NCBI GenBank assembly: GCA_001804705.1
Contig: MHAY01000043.1
Location: 1 to 64,000 of the forward strand
DNA from: Ignavibacteria bacterium RIFOXYC2_FULL_35_21
GTDB taxonomy: Bacteria; Bacteroidota; Ignavibacteria; Kapaibacteriales; UBA2268
Reading direction: 5' to 3'
DNA length: 64,000 nucleotides
Shown here: one piece after another, positions 44,047-52,775 of the stretch
Position numbering within the stretch: position 1 is the first letter of the stretch
How the letters are laid out: each line of letters starts with the position of its first letter
Made by a program: the position numbers and the translations under genes
The notes under the pieces: generated by a model
The model's input: the letters and a program-made list of their open reading frames with translations, nothing else
Database searches by the model: none
Told to the model about the DNA's origin: nothing

Positions 44047-44140
44047 AATATTTTATAAATTGTAATTTCAATACGCCAAAATTACAAAAGTTCTATATCA
44101 ACAGCGATATTTGTTCTTTTCCTCTTTCGGTTCGTATATT

Positions 44141-44167
44141 GTAGGGGCAGAATAATTTCTGCCCTAT
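44141..44167. repeat. GTAGGG-type palindrome upstream of the SLBB gene
   Basis: GTAGGGGCAGAATAATTTCT with GCCCTAT forms a stem GGGCAGAA / TTTCTGCCC. It shares its GTAGGG/CCCTA ends with palindromes at about 24223-24248 and 63803-63830. It may double as a terminator, as TTTTTTT follows 9 bp later. Confidence 0.65.
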
Positions 44168-44208
44168 CGGTTTTTTTAATAAATTTGTGAAATATTAATA
44201 AAAGAATA

Positions 44209-45894
44209 ATGAAATATATGGAAAAAATTAGATTTTATTCAAGCCTCAGCTTTTTATCCGTACTTATTTTATTAATTATTTTACCATTTCAGCTCTTTTC
44301 ACAAGAAGAAGAAAAAGAACAGAATTGGTTGGATAATTATAATATATCAGCTTCCCGTAAAAAGCAGCTTGACACTCTTGCTATACATAGAGCCCAGGAA
44401 CTCGCAAAAGAAAGTACAGGCTTGCAGGAAAAGGAAATTGACCCTCAGAAATATATTCTTGGTCCTGGAGATGAATTCATCATTATGGTTTTGGGAGCTA
44501 AAACCATAGAAGTTGAAGCTGCAATTTCACCCGAAGGCAAGTTGTTAATCCCTGAGATTGGTACGGTAAATTTAAAAGGTAAGACGCTTGCCGAAGCAGA
44601 TACTTTAATCAGAAAACAAGCTGCAAAAATATTTAAAACAAATGAAGTTTATCTTGCTTTGAAGAAACTGAGAGAATTTAAGGTAATTGTAAGCGGTGCG
44701 GTGCGTAAGCCCGGAATTGTACCGGCTACTGCCGTTGACAGGGTGTCTGAAGTCATTGAAAAAGCCGGTGGATTAAAATATAATTCTTCAGTTAGAAAAA
44801 TTACTTTATACAGAACAGAACCAAAGAATTATATAAAAGTTGACCTACTCAAATTTTATATGACAAATGACAAAGAATCTAATCCTACGGTCATTGGAGG
44901 AGACCAAATTATTATTCCGACAAGTAATATTAAAGAAAGTATTGGGATTTACGGTGAGATTGGTTCGGAAGGGGATTTTGAATTTGTTGAAGGGGATTCA
45001 TTATCAACACTTATCAAATTCGGACAAGGATTCTTTGAATCATCATTTCTCGATTCTGTGGAAATTGCAAGATTCCATCCCAATACATCATACATAGACA
45101 GATGGACAGTCAACATTTCATCATGGAGACGTATATTTGATACAACAAAATCCTTAGAAGGCGATTTCCCTTTACAAACCGGCGACAGAGTTTTCATTAG
45201 GCCAATAGTTGATTGGAATAACGATAAAATGATTGCTATTACCGGCGAAGTCCATTATCCGGGATATTATGCAATTAACCAAGGAGAAACAAAGGTTAGT
45301 GATATATTAGACAGAGCAGGTGGTGTAACAGATAATGGTTCGCTTGAATCAGCACTTATGATAAGAAAAGCTGAGATTCAAAAAGCCGACCCTCAAATGG
45401 AAAGACTCTACAGAACTCCTTATTCGGAAATGTCTGAGAATGAACGAAGGTATTTTCAGGCTAAAATTGTTGAGAGAAAAGGCTTGATGGCTCTGGATTT
45501 TGAAAAAATTAAGAATAATTATCAAAGCGATGACAACATACTATTGATGGATAGAGATTCTATATTCGTACCACAGAAAAGAAATTTTGTAAATATACAG
45601 GGCCGAGTCAATAATCCCGGTATGGTAATTTATAATAAAAATTATCAATGGCTTGATTACATCAATCTTGCCGGTGGATTTGGATTCAGGGCTGATGATG
45701 GAGAAACATTAATAGTAAAACCTAAAGGAGAGCAATTCCTTGCTGAAAATATGAATTATACAATTGAGCCGGGTGACAACATTCTTGTACCGCCTGAAGC
45801 TGAAGTAAAATTTATGGATATTTTAACAACAAGTTTAACCATTGTAACACAACTTGTAACTATTATTGGTGTAATCATAGCTCTCAAAAGATAA
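44209..45894 (+). CDS. Polysaccharide export outer-membrane protein (SLBB/Wza-like)
   Basis: This 561-residue protein has a signal peptide (about residues 12-35, ending LFSQ), a Poly_export domain (YILGPGDEFIIMVLGAKTIE with EGKLLIPEIGTVNLKG) and about four SLBB domains, for example VIVSGAVRKPGIVPATAVDR, IGIYGEIGSEGDFEFVEGD and NIQGRVNNPGMVIYN. A C-terminal membrane helix (TIVTQLVTIIGVIIALKR) ends it. Such proteins form the outer-membrane channel for capsule or exopolysaccharide export. It is followed 28 bp later by the Wzz-like chain-length gene, its usual inner-membrane partner. Glycosyltransferases are not nearby. Confidence 0.93.
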   Translation: MKYMEKIRFYSSLSFLSVLILLIILPFQLFSQEEEKEQNWLDNYNISASRKKQLDTLAIHRAQELAKESTGLQEKEIDPQKYILGPGDEFIIMVLGAKTIEVEAAISPEGKLLIPEIGTVNLKGKTLAEADTLIRKQAAKIFKTNEVYLALKKLREFKVIVSGAVRKPGIVPATAVDRVSEVIEKAGGLKYNSSVRKITLYRTEPKNYIKVDLLKFYMTNDKESNPTVIGGDQIIIPTSNIKESIGIYGEIGSEGDFEFVEGDSLSTLIKFGQGFFESSFLDSVEIARFHPNTSYIDRWTVNISSWRRIFDTTKSLEGDFPLQTGDRVFIRPIVDWNNDKMIAITGEVHYPGYYAINQGETKVSDILDRAGGVTDNGSLESALMIRKAEIQKADPQMERLYRTPYSEMSENERRYFQAKIVERKGLMALDFEKIKNNYQSDDNILLMDRDSIFVPQKRNFVNIQGRVNNPGMVIYNKNYQWLDYINLAGGFGFRADDGETLIVKPKGEQFLAENMNYTIEPGDNILVPPEAEVKFMDILTTSLTIVTQLVTIIGVIIALKR

Positions 45895-45922
45895 AATAAT
45901 TTTTCATTTAAATAAGAATTTT

Positions 45923-47128
45923 ATGGTAAAAGAAGAAACAAATAAAGAAGAACTTTCACTAAGAATTATTTTTCGTTTAATCAATCTGAATAGAAAATTC
46001 ACATTGATTGTTACAGGAGTTGTTATCATATTAACATTGCTCTTGTCTTTTATCGTACCTTATGAATATGAAGCCACAGCCACTGTACTGCCACCCGAAG
46101 AGACAGGGGGGAATGCAGGATTGTCGAGTTTTCTTCAAAGTTTATCCGGTGGATTGTCTGTGCCAGGTTTATCTCAGGGAAATAAACTCGAACTACTTGC
46201 CGATATTACAAAGAGCAGGGAAGTTGCCAAATACATTTCTAAAAAATTAAACCTTAAGTCATCATCACTTTTCAAGGGAGCAGATGAAGAAACAATTTTA
46301 AAAGCCATTGACAATATTTTGGATGTAAGAGTAAATCGAAACGGATTAATTGTCGTTAACTCTGTTGTGGGTACTCCTTATTTTTCTTCATCAAAATCAA
46401 GAGTAGATGCCGCTAAATTGTCTGCCGAAATAGCAAATGCTGCCGTCGAAGGCCTGGATTTTATTAATAGAAGAAAGAATGTTTCCAAGGCAAGAAAAAA
46501 AAGACTTTTTATAGAAAGAATGCTTGTTGATAACAAACTCAAACTCGATTCTGTTGATAATGCTCTCGAATCTTTCCAAAAGAAAAACAAGGTACTCGCT
46601 ATTGACGAACAAACAAAAGCTATACTAGAGAATGCAGTTAATGTCGGTACTGAATTATCGAAATCGGAAGTAGAACTCAATCTATTAATGCAGGACTACG
46701 AAATCAACTCACCAAAAGTCAAAGCCTACAAGAAAAAAGTTGAGGGTTTGCAGGAACAATATAATCGAACACAACGTGGAGGCCTTGTTCCCAATGATAA
46801 TATTTCAATACCTTTAACGAACGTTCCTACATTAGTCAAAGAATATACAAATCTCATCAGAGAGCAAAAGATTATGGCTCAGGTGATTCTATATCTTGAA
46901 ACACAGAAGTACCAGGAAGCCATTCAGGAAGAGAGTGACATTGCAACCGTTGAAACTTTGGACAGGGCAGAACCGCCGCATGACAGGCTGTCACCCGACA
47001 GAAAATTTATGTTGATTATGGGATTAATCTTTGGGCTTCTTGGAGCTGTTGCATTTTTGCTTGGTAAAGATTTTTACAAAGGAAACTTATATATTAAAAG
47101 GCAAGAAAAACAGGAAACAGAAATTTAA
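45923..47128 (+). CDS. Wzz-type chain-length determinant protein
   Basis: This 401-residue inner-membrane protein of the Wzz/PCP family has TM1 at about 28-50, a large periplasmic domain with coiled-coil stretches (KARKKRLFIERMLVDNKLKL) and TM2 at about 374-392 preceded by RAEPPHDRLSPDRKFMLIMG, the proline-rich motif of the family. No C-terminal tyrosine-kinase domain is attached. It controls polymer length together with the SLBB exporter encoded just upstream. Its last codon and stop are inside a heptamer array that also supplies the recN stop on the opposite strand. Confidence 0.92.
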   Translation: MVKEETNKEELSLRIIFRLINLNRKFTLIVTGVVIILTLLLSFIVPYEYEATATVLPPEETGGNAGLSSFLQSLSGGLSVPGLSQGNKLELLADITKSREVAKYISKKLNLKSSSLFKGADEETILKAIDNILDVRVNRNGLIVVNSVVGTPYFSSSKSRVDAAKLSAEIANAAVEGLDFINRRKNVSKARKKRLFIERMLVDNKLKLDSVDNALESFQKKNKVLAIDEQTKAILENAVNVGTELSKSEVELNLLMQDYEINSPKVKAYKKKVEGLQEQYNRTQRGGLVPNDNISIPLTNVPTLVKEYTNLIREQKIMAQVILYLETQKYQEAIQEESDIATVETLDRAEPPHDRLSPDRKFMLIMGLIFGLLGAVAFLLGKDFYKGNLYIKRQEKQETEI

Positions 47129-47148
47129 AATTCAAAATTTAAAATTTA
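47121..47148. repeat. Heptamer array at the wzz/recN convergent junction
   Basis: Four heptamers (AAATTTA, AAATTCA, AAATTTA, AAATTTA) contain both stop codons of the converging genes: TAA at 47126-47128 (plus) and TGA at 47134-47132 (minus). They also encode the RecN tail INFKF. Confidence 0.8.
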
Positions 47149-48859
47149 TAAGCTCTGATGCTGTTTTTAACGAGGTATCTGTAATCTTTTCTCCACTGAG
47201 TAATTTGGCTATTTCCTCAACTTTTTCTTTTTCGGATATAAGTTTACAATTTATAAGAGTTCTTCCTTGTTTAGTACTTTTTTCAACCCTAATGTTCCTG
47301 TCACCAAGGGCAGCTATTTGCGGCAGATGAGTTATTGCAATTATCTGATGATTACTTGAAAGTTCTTTCATTGTTGTACCGACTTTTTGTGCAATTCTTC
47401 CGCTTATACCTATATCAATTTCATCAAAAACCAATATTGGTAATTTATCAGAATCGGCAACTATACTTTTCAAGGCAAGCATCACTCTTGAAATTTCTCC
47501 ACCTGATGCTATATTTGCAAGAGGTTTCGGTGTTTCACCTTTATTGGTAGAAATAAAGAATTCAACATCATCTATACCATCAGGTTTTGCTATATATGCT
47601 TTCCCGTTTGTTATCACAGATACCTCTGTCTCTCTGAGCGAAGTCGAAGAGTCATTTTCTAATTCAGTGTTTGAAATTACTGTCCTGAAAACAGAATTTT
47701 CAATACCAACTGTCTTAAGAGTCTGAACAACAGATTTATCGAGCTTCAAAGAAGTATTTTTTCTCATCTCTGAGAGCTTAGATGCTTTTTCACCGGCTTG
47801 TTTCTTTAGATTTATTATCACTTTTTCAAGTTCATTGATTTCATCGTCAAAATTAATAATCAAATTAAGTTCTTTTTCAAATGCTGTTTTTCTATCAAAT
47901 ATTGCATTGTATGTTCCGTATTTTTTCCGCAGGCCTCTGAGTAACAACAGCCTCTCCCTTATTTCATCAATCCTTGCCTGGTCAAACTGCAATCTTTGCA
48001 AATAATCATTTGAGAATTTTGTAATTTCATTTATCGTTACTGTAGCTTTTGAAAGTTCCTCTGAATAATCCTTGAATCTTGGTTCAATCTTTAATAGTTT
48101 ATCAAGAATTTTCCCGGATTTATTTAATTGAATATATGTTGAATTATCATCATCATTTAAAATTGTGTTTAACTCATTGAGCAGATTATGAAGCAGCTCA
48201 GAATTTTGAATAATATTAAGTTCCTGTTCAAGCAGGTTTTCTTCATCAGGTTTGGGATTTATTTTTTCAATCTCATTCAACTCAAACCTAAGTGATTCTT
48301 CTTTAGTTTTAAGAAGGGATTCATTTTTTCTCAGTTCTCTCAGATGGTGAATGTTTTCATTGAGTGAATTAAATAAAATCAAGTATTCATCCTTTATGTT
48401 TTCTATATCAGCTACAAGGTCGAGAAGTATAATGTGGGTCTCACGATTGAGAAGCAGCTGGTGGTCGTGCTGTCCATGGAAATCAACAAGCATGTCGCCG
48501 ATTTTTTTCAAAAGAGCAAGATTAACAGGGGAGTCATTGATAAAGCATCTTGAATTGCCTTTATCGGATAATTCTCTTCGTATTAATAATTCATCATTCA
48601 AATCAATTTGATTCTCTTCTAATAAAATGTTTATACTTGATTTATTAGGGAGATTGAAAACTCCTTCGATCACAGCTTTTTTCTCGCCTTCACGTATTAA
48701 ATCCGCCGAAGCACGCTCTCCCAGAGCCATGAGGAGTGCTTCAACGATAACTGATTTTCCTGCTCCTGTTTCACCGGTAATGATATTCAACCCTCGGGAA
48801 AATTCGATTTCAAGGGAATCAATCAAAGCAAAATTTTTTATTAATAGGGATTTGAGCAT
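47132..48859 (-). CDS. recN: DNA repair protein RecN
   Basis: This SMC-like ATPase acts in double-strand break repair. The 575-residue protein has Walker A GETGAGKSV near residue 32, HGQHDHQLLL, a long coiled coil, the ABC signature ASGGEISRVMLALKS and Walker B LPILVFDEIDIGISG. Residues about 401-411 (DSSTSLRETE) interrupt the strand region between the second half of the coiled coil and the C-terminal ATPase part. They are encoded by a palindromic element (CTCTGAGCGAAGTCGAAGAG) at about 47631-47655, related to one at 192-215. The C-terminal INFKF comes from a heptamer array. Confidence 0.95.
   Translation of the reverse strand: MLKSLLIKNFALIDSLEIEFSRGLNIITGETGAGKSVIVEALLMALGERASADLIREGEKKAVIEGVFNLPNKSSINILLEENQIDLNDELLIRRELSDKGNSRCFINDSPVNLALLKKIGDMLVDFHGQHDHQLLLNRETHIILLDLVADIENIKDEYLILFNSLNENIHHLRELRKNESLLKTKEESLRFELNEIEKINPKPDEENLLEQELNIIQNSELLHNLLNELNTILNDDDNSTYIQLNKSGKILDKLLKIEPRFKDYSEELSKATVTINEITKFSNDYLQRLQFDQARIDEIRERLLLLRGLRKKYGTYNAIFDRKTAFEKELNLIINFDDEINELEKVIINLKKQAGEKASKLSEMRKNTSLKLDKSVVQTLKTVGIENSVFRTVISNTELENDSSTSLRETEVSVITNGKAYIAKPDGIDDVEFFISTNKGETPKPLANIASGGEISRVMLALKSIVADSDKLPILVFDEIDIGISGRIAQKVGTTMKELSSNHQIIAITHLPQIAALGDRNIRVEKSTKQGRTLINCKLISEKEKVEEIAKLLSGEKITDTSLKTASELINFKF
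47631..47655. repeat. CTGAGCG palindromic element inside recN
   Basis: CTCTGAGCGAAGTCGAAGAG is a variant of the CCCTGAGCGTAGTCGAAGGG element at 192-215. It is translated in frame in RecN as part of DSSTSLRETE. Confidence 0.75.
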
Positions 48860-48944
48860 ATATAAAAAAAATCAAGTTCTCAAGCTAATTAAAGTACAAA
48901 TATAGCAAGAATATTTGAAGCTTATAAAAGAGGATTATATGAAT

Positions 48945-51824
48945 TTATAGCACTGCTTCCAATTCGCTTTCGCTTTCCATAATAACACCACGGGCTTTGC
49001 TTCCGTCTGAGGGACCAACGACACCCGTCATTTCAAGCTCGTCAATGATTTTTCCTGCACGTGCAAAACCGATTTTCAGTCTTCGCTGGAGCATTGAAAT
49101 CGAACCTTGCTGATGCCGGATAACAAGCCTTGCCGCTTCTTCAAATAAGGGGTCTCTGTCTTCCTTTGATAACATTCCTGCTTTGAGTCCTGTATCAACT
49201 AAGCTTGGAAGCATATAAGGCTGTGAATAGCCTTTCTGCCTTTCCAATGACTCGCAGATTCTTTCCACTTCATCAGTGCTTATGAAAGCATTCTGTATTC
49301 TTATCGGTTTTGGAGAACCGCTGGGAAGGAAGAGCATATCTCCGTTTCCGAGAAGCTGTTCTGCACCGCTATCATCAAGTACTGTACGTGAATCAACCTT
49401 TGAAGCTACGAGATAAGACATCCTCGCAGGGAAGTTTGCTTTGATTATACCCGTTATTACATCAACAGAGGGCCTTTGTGTAGCAACTACCAGATGGATA
49501 CCGACAGCACGGGCAAGCTGAGCCAGTCTGATAATAGGTGATTCTACTTCTTTCGCAGAAGTCAACATAAGGTCGGCTAATTCATCAATGATTAAAACTA
49601 TGTAGGGCATTTCACGATAAACTTTGCCATCTTCGGTTTTGATTTTTCCATCTGCAACTTTCCTATTGTACTCGAGTATGTTTCTTTGTCCTACTTCTGC
49701 GAGTATATCATATCTAAGGTCCATCTCTGCACAAATAGCTTTGAGAGCAATAACGGAATCCTCAGGGCTTGTGATGATTGGCTCGTTAATATCAGGAGAA
49801 ATAGCAAGAAAATGATTCTTCAATGCCGCATATTGCCTCAGTTCAACCTTCTTCGGGTCAATAATCACGAACTTCAAATCTTTAGGATGAAGTTTATATA
49901 TTAATGATGTGATTATAGAATTGATACCAACACTCTTTCCTGAACCGGTTGAGCCTGCTATTAACAGGTGTGGCATCCTTGTCAAATCGGTCATATAAAC
50001 CTCGCCTGAGATTGTTTTACCCAAAGCAATAGGTAATTTAAAATCACTCTGTTGAAACTTATTCGATTTAATTACACTGCCAAGCCTGACAAGCGATGGA
50101 TGGTGATTGGGAATTTCTATTCCCACAGTACCTTTACCGGGTATTGGAGCCAGGACACGAATGCCTCTTGCTTTAAGAGCCATTGCAATGTCATCGGCAT
50201 AGCTTTCTATTTTGCTTATCTTTATTCCAGGAGCAGGTACAAATTCATACATTGTTACTACTGGACCGGGAGTAACACTCAGATTCTGAATAAATATCTT
50301 AAATGTCTCAAGTTTTTCCTGCAAAATTTTTGCATTCATTTTTAATTCTTCGTCATTAACTGTCTTAATGACTTCTTCTTCCTGAAGCAAATCAAGCCCG
50401 GGACGTGAATAATTAATCTTTTCATCATGTATGGAAGTACCTAACGGATTAATATAATCGCCTTCAATTTTGGTTTCAACAAGTGTTTCTTTTACTTCTA
50501 TTACCAGAGGTTTTTCATTAGCAGGTGTTTCTTCACTTATTAAAATATGCTTTGTAGCTAAGTCTTTTTTCAGTTTTTCAAGAAGCTCATTTACTGAAAC
50601 ATCAGATTTTTTAACCACAATATTTTGCTTATGAGAATCAAAGTGAGATGGCTCATTCGATTTTTTTATTTTATTTTCGACTTCCTCTTTATGTTTATCG
50701 AATGTATGGACTTTTGTTGGGTCATTATATATTGTGCCGAATGGATTACTAATACCTTCCCTTAGAATGCTTGGATTTCTATGTAAATCAAAATTCAGAT
50801 TCCTTCTGATTATTCTTACAGGTTCTTCTAATTCTGTGTCAGATAAATCATCATTCAAATCCGATTGCCCCTCCATTCCTGCTGAGGAGCCGCTCTGCGA
50901 GCGGCTACCATCAAAATTAGAATTTATATTATTTCCAATTTTGGTAAAAGGTACAAGATTTTCAATATTTAATTTTTCAGATTGTTCAACAGTTTTATAT
51001 GCAAATTTATCTAATTCGGAACTGACTGTGTCTGACACTTTACCGAATACCGGTTTCAGCTTTGAACTGACAGGACTGAAAAATACACCGGCTTGGCGAA
51101 AAGCATCTTTTAATGCAATCTTGAATGAAATGACAATAGTCAGAATCATAGCAGCAATATAAACTGATAATCCTGCGATTTTTCCTATCAAATCATTTGT
51201 CAGCCGGGCAGTGAACTCGCCGACAGCACCATACCACTGCCTCGATAAATCAGGGAACCATCCGAAGAGGCTGAATGTTCCGAATGTAGCTGAGAACATC
51301 AATCCGAATATAAAATAAACTGTTGTAAGCTTAATCGTTCTTTCACTTATCGTATATGATTTGAATAAATCTAATCCCCATAATGTTAATATTGCAGGTA
51401 ATAATATAATGACATAACCAAGTGTGGTACTATACAAAAAATTAGAGAATATAGCACCAGCCAAGCCAAGCCAGTTGCTTATTAAACCTATCTTTGCATA
51501 TACTGTGCCGTTTCCTGTTATTAATCCCCATATTTCACTTAGCGATAATTGTGTATTGATTTCATCCTTTGGAGTATATGAAATTAATGCAATAGTAAGT
51601 AGGGCAGAGAACAGAAATAATAAAACTGCAATCAGCCTGAACTGCCACATACCTTTTGGAGATGTTTTGAATTTGGATGAATCGGCTTTAGTTGAACCTC
51701 TCTGCGAGTGGCTCACACCAATATCAGTACGTGGATTAATATTTGCAGAGGCTTTCGTAAAACCTGCAATTGTACGCTTAGACGTGCTTTGACGCACATC
51801 TGCATCTTTAAAAACTGTTCTCAT
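48945..51824 (-). CDS. ftsK: FtsK/SpoIIIE DNA translocase
   Basis: This septal DNA pump segregates chromosome ends and activates dimer resolution. The protein has about 959 residues from the ATG at 51824; a TTG two codons upstream is less likely. Four or five N-terminal membrane helices span about 65-240. A variable linker follows, then the motor: Walker A AGSTGSGKSVGINSI, VIIDPKKVELRQY, Walker B IVLIIDELADLM and VATQRPSVDVITGIIKANFP. A winged-helix gamma domain (RRLKIGFARAGKIIDELEMT) closes the protein. Two short palindromic repeats are translated within it: VSHSQRGS at about residues 37-44 and SRSQSGSS at about 307-314, in the N-terminal tail and the linker. Confidence 0.95.
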   Translation of the reverse strand: MRTVFKDADVRQSTSKRTIAGFTKASANINPRTDIGVSHSQRGSTKADSSKFKTSPKGMWQFRLIAVLLFLFSALLTIALISYTPKDEINTQLSLSEIWGLITGNGTVYAKIGLISNWLGLAGAIFSNFLYSTTLGYVIILLPAILTLWGLDLFKSYTISERTIKLTTVYFIFGLMFSATFGTFSLFGWFPDLSRQWYGAVGEFTARLTNDLIGKIAGLSVYIAAMILTIVISFKIALKDAFRQAGVFFSPVSSKLKPVFGKVSDTVSSELDKFAYKTVEQSEKLNIENLVPFTKIGNNINSNFDGSRSQSGSSAGMEGQSDLNDDLSDTELEEPVRIIRRNLNFDLHRNPSILREGISNPFGTIYNDPTKVHTFDKHKEEVENKIKKSNEPSHFDSHKQNIVVKKSDVSVNELLEKLKKDLATKHILISEETPANEKPLVIEVKETLVETKIEGDYINPLGTSIHDEKINYSRPGLDLLQEEEVIKTVNDEELKMNAKILQEKLETFKIFIQNLSVTPGPVVTMYEFVPAPGIKISKIESYADDIAMALKARGIRVLAPIPGKGTVGIEIPNHHPSLVRLGSVIKSNKFQQSDFKLPIALGKTISGEVYMTDLTRMPHLLIAGSTGSGKSVGINSIITSLIYKLHPKDLKFVIIDPKKVELRQYAALKNHFLAISPDINEPIITSPEDSVIALKAICAEMDLRYDILAEVGQRNILEYNRKVADGKIKTEDGKVYREMPYIVLIIDELADLMLTSAKEVESPIIRLAQLARAVGIHLVVATQRPSVDVITGIIKANFPARMSYLVASKVDSRTVLDDSGAEQLLGNGDMLFLPSGSPKPIRIQNAFISTDEVERICESLERQKGYSQPYMLPSLVDTGLKAGMLSKEDRDPLFEEAARLVIRHQQGSISMLQRRLKIGFARAGKIIDELEMTGVVGPSDGSKARGVIMESESELEAVL
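50888..50906. repeat. GCCGCTC palindrome inside ftsK (linker copy)
   Basis: AGCCGCTC-TGC-GAGCGGCT is a perfect 8-bp-stem palindrome. On the minus strand it is read as SRSQSG in the FtsK linker. Confidence 0.8.
51695..51713. repeat. GCCGCTC palindrome inside ftsK (N-terminal copy)
   Basis: AACCTCTC-TGC-GAGTGGCT is a degenerate copy of the palindrome at 50888-50906, in the same orientation. It is read as SHSQRG in the N-terminal tail of FtsK. Confidence 0.7.
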
Positions 51825-51900
51825 TCTCAAACTCCATCATTATGCTGCTAATGTAAGTACCGAAATATAATAACTTTTTATATAAAAATCAACCAATTTT

Positions 51901-52689
51901 TTATTTCTTTTCCACTTTTTGTAAAGGGGAATTCAGGGGGATTATTATTTTTCCATCCCTAAGAAAAGGTAACACTGGATAAATATCATACATCAATGCC
52001 AAATCAATATCATCTTTAAAGCCAAGTTCAATAAGCCTCTTTCCATGCTCTGAATTATAACATTCTTCATGTAAATTCCCCCTCTTTTCTAAAAACGTAT
52101 TTAATGCATACTTGCTATCATCATTTAAGTAGCAATTATCGTACCTATTTACAAGTTTATTAATCAATACTCCGGCACATAATGTATCCTCCAAAGTTGG
52201 CTTACCTTCATTCCCTGCACACAAGAAAATGACATCATAGAAATCAGAAGCGATATTGGTTAATTCAGTTTCAATAGAAGATATATTCGCAAAACATCCG
52301 ATTAATACCATTTTAGCATTTTTCACTTTCTCCAAAGCTTGTGTGCCATTTGTTGTTGTTAAGAGCACAGTTTTATTCTCAACAATTCCTTTTGAATATT
52401 CTAAGGGTGAATTACCTAAGTCAAAACCTTCAGGTCTAATCCCATTTCTTTCACCTCCAAGAATTGCAGAGTCATTTGAATATTGTGAAATAGCATTCTT
52501 AGCTTCCTCGATTGTACTAAATGGTATTACTTCTTTTGCACCATTGTACAAAACTGCACAAATTGTTGTGCTTGCCCTTAAAACATCAATAACCACAACA
52601 ATTGAATTAATAAATGCAGGGACTGAAGATTGTTCTGTTCCTAAATGGTATTTTGGATATAATATTGTGTTTAGTGTTATTCCCATCAT
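51901..52689 (-). CDS. comB: 2-phosphosulfolactate phosphatase family protein
   Basis: This 262-residue ComB protein shows VVIDVLRASTTICAVLYNGA, GGERNGIRPEGFDLGNSPLE and LLTTTNGTQALEKVKNAKMV, with the Asp, Arg and Gly-Gly-Glu-Arg motifs of the family. In methanogens ComB makes sulfolactate for coenzyme M. In bacteria, where it is widespread, its substrate is mostly unknown. The last residues (IIIPLNSPLQKVEKK) are encoded by a CCCCCTTT-type element at 51909-51942, so the C-terminus has been rewritten. It is a single gene, followed by the start region of ftsK on the same strand. Confidence 0.9.
   Translation of the reverse strand: MMGITLNTILYPKYHLGTEQSSVPAFINSIVVVIDVLRASTTICAVLYNGAKEVIPFSTIEEAKNAISQYSNDSAILGGERNGIRPEGFDLGNSPLEYSKGIVENKTVLLTTTNGTQALEKVKNAKMVLIGCFANISSIETELTNIASDFYDVIFLCAGNEGKPTLEDTLCAGVLINKLVNRYDNCYLNDDSKYALNTFLEKRGNLHEECYNSEHGKRLIELGFKDDIDLALMYDIYPVLPFLRDGKIIIPLNSPLQKVEKK
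51909..51942. repeat. CCCCCTTT-type palindromic element at the comB 3' end
   Basis: TTTCCACTTTTTGTAAAGGG with GAATTCAGGGGGATT closely resembles the element at 221-251. It is read on the minus strand as NSPLQKVEK at the ComB C-terminus. Confidence 0.75.
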
Positions 52690-52700
52690 GCAAAAATAAA

Positions 52701-52729
52701 AAAGCGGCTCATAAAAAATGAGCCGCCAA
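52701..52729 (-). terminator. Rho-independent terminator of the susCD operon
   Basis: GCGGCTCAT (52704-52712) and ATGAGCCGC (52718-52726) form a 9-bp GC-rich stem with an A5 loop. Read on the minus strand it is followed by TTTTTTATTTTTG, a strong U-run. It stands 47 bp after the susD stop and just before the comB start. Confidence 0.88.
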
Positions 52730-52775
52730 AATAATCAACATATTAAAAATTGGTTGATATAACATCTAATATGTT

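Noticed and set aside
50734..51792. Plus-strand open frames opposite ftsK
   Set aside because: Antisense shadows; the minus strand carries the complete FtsK with all motifs.
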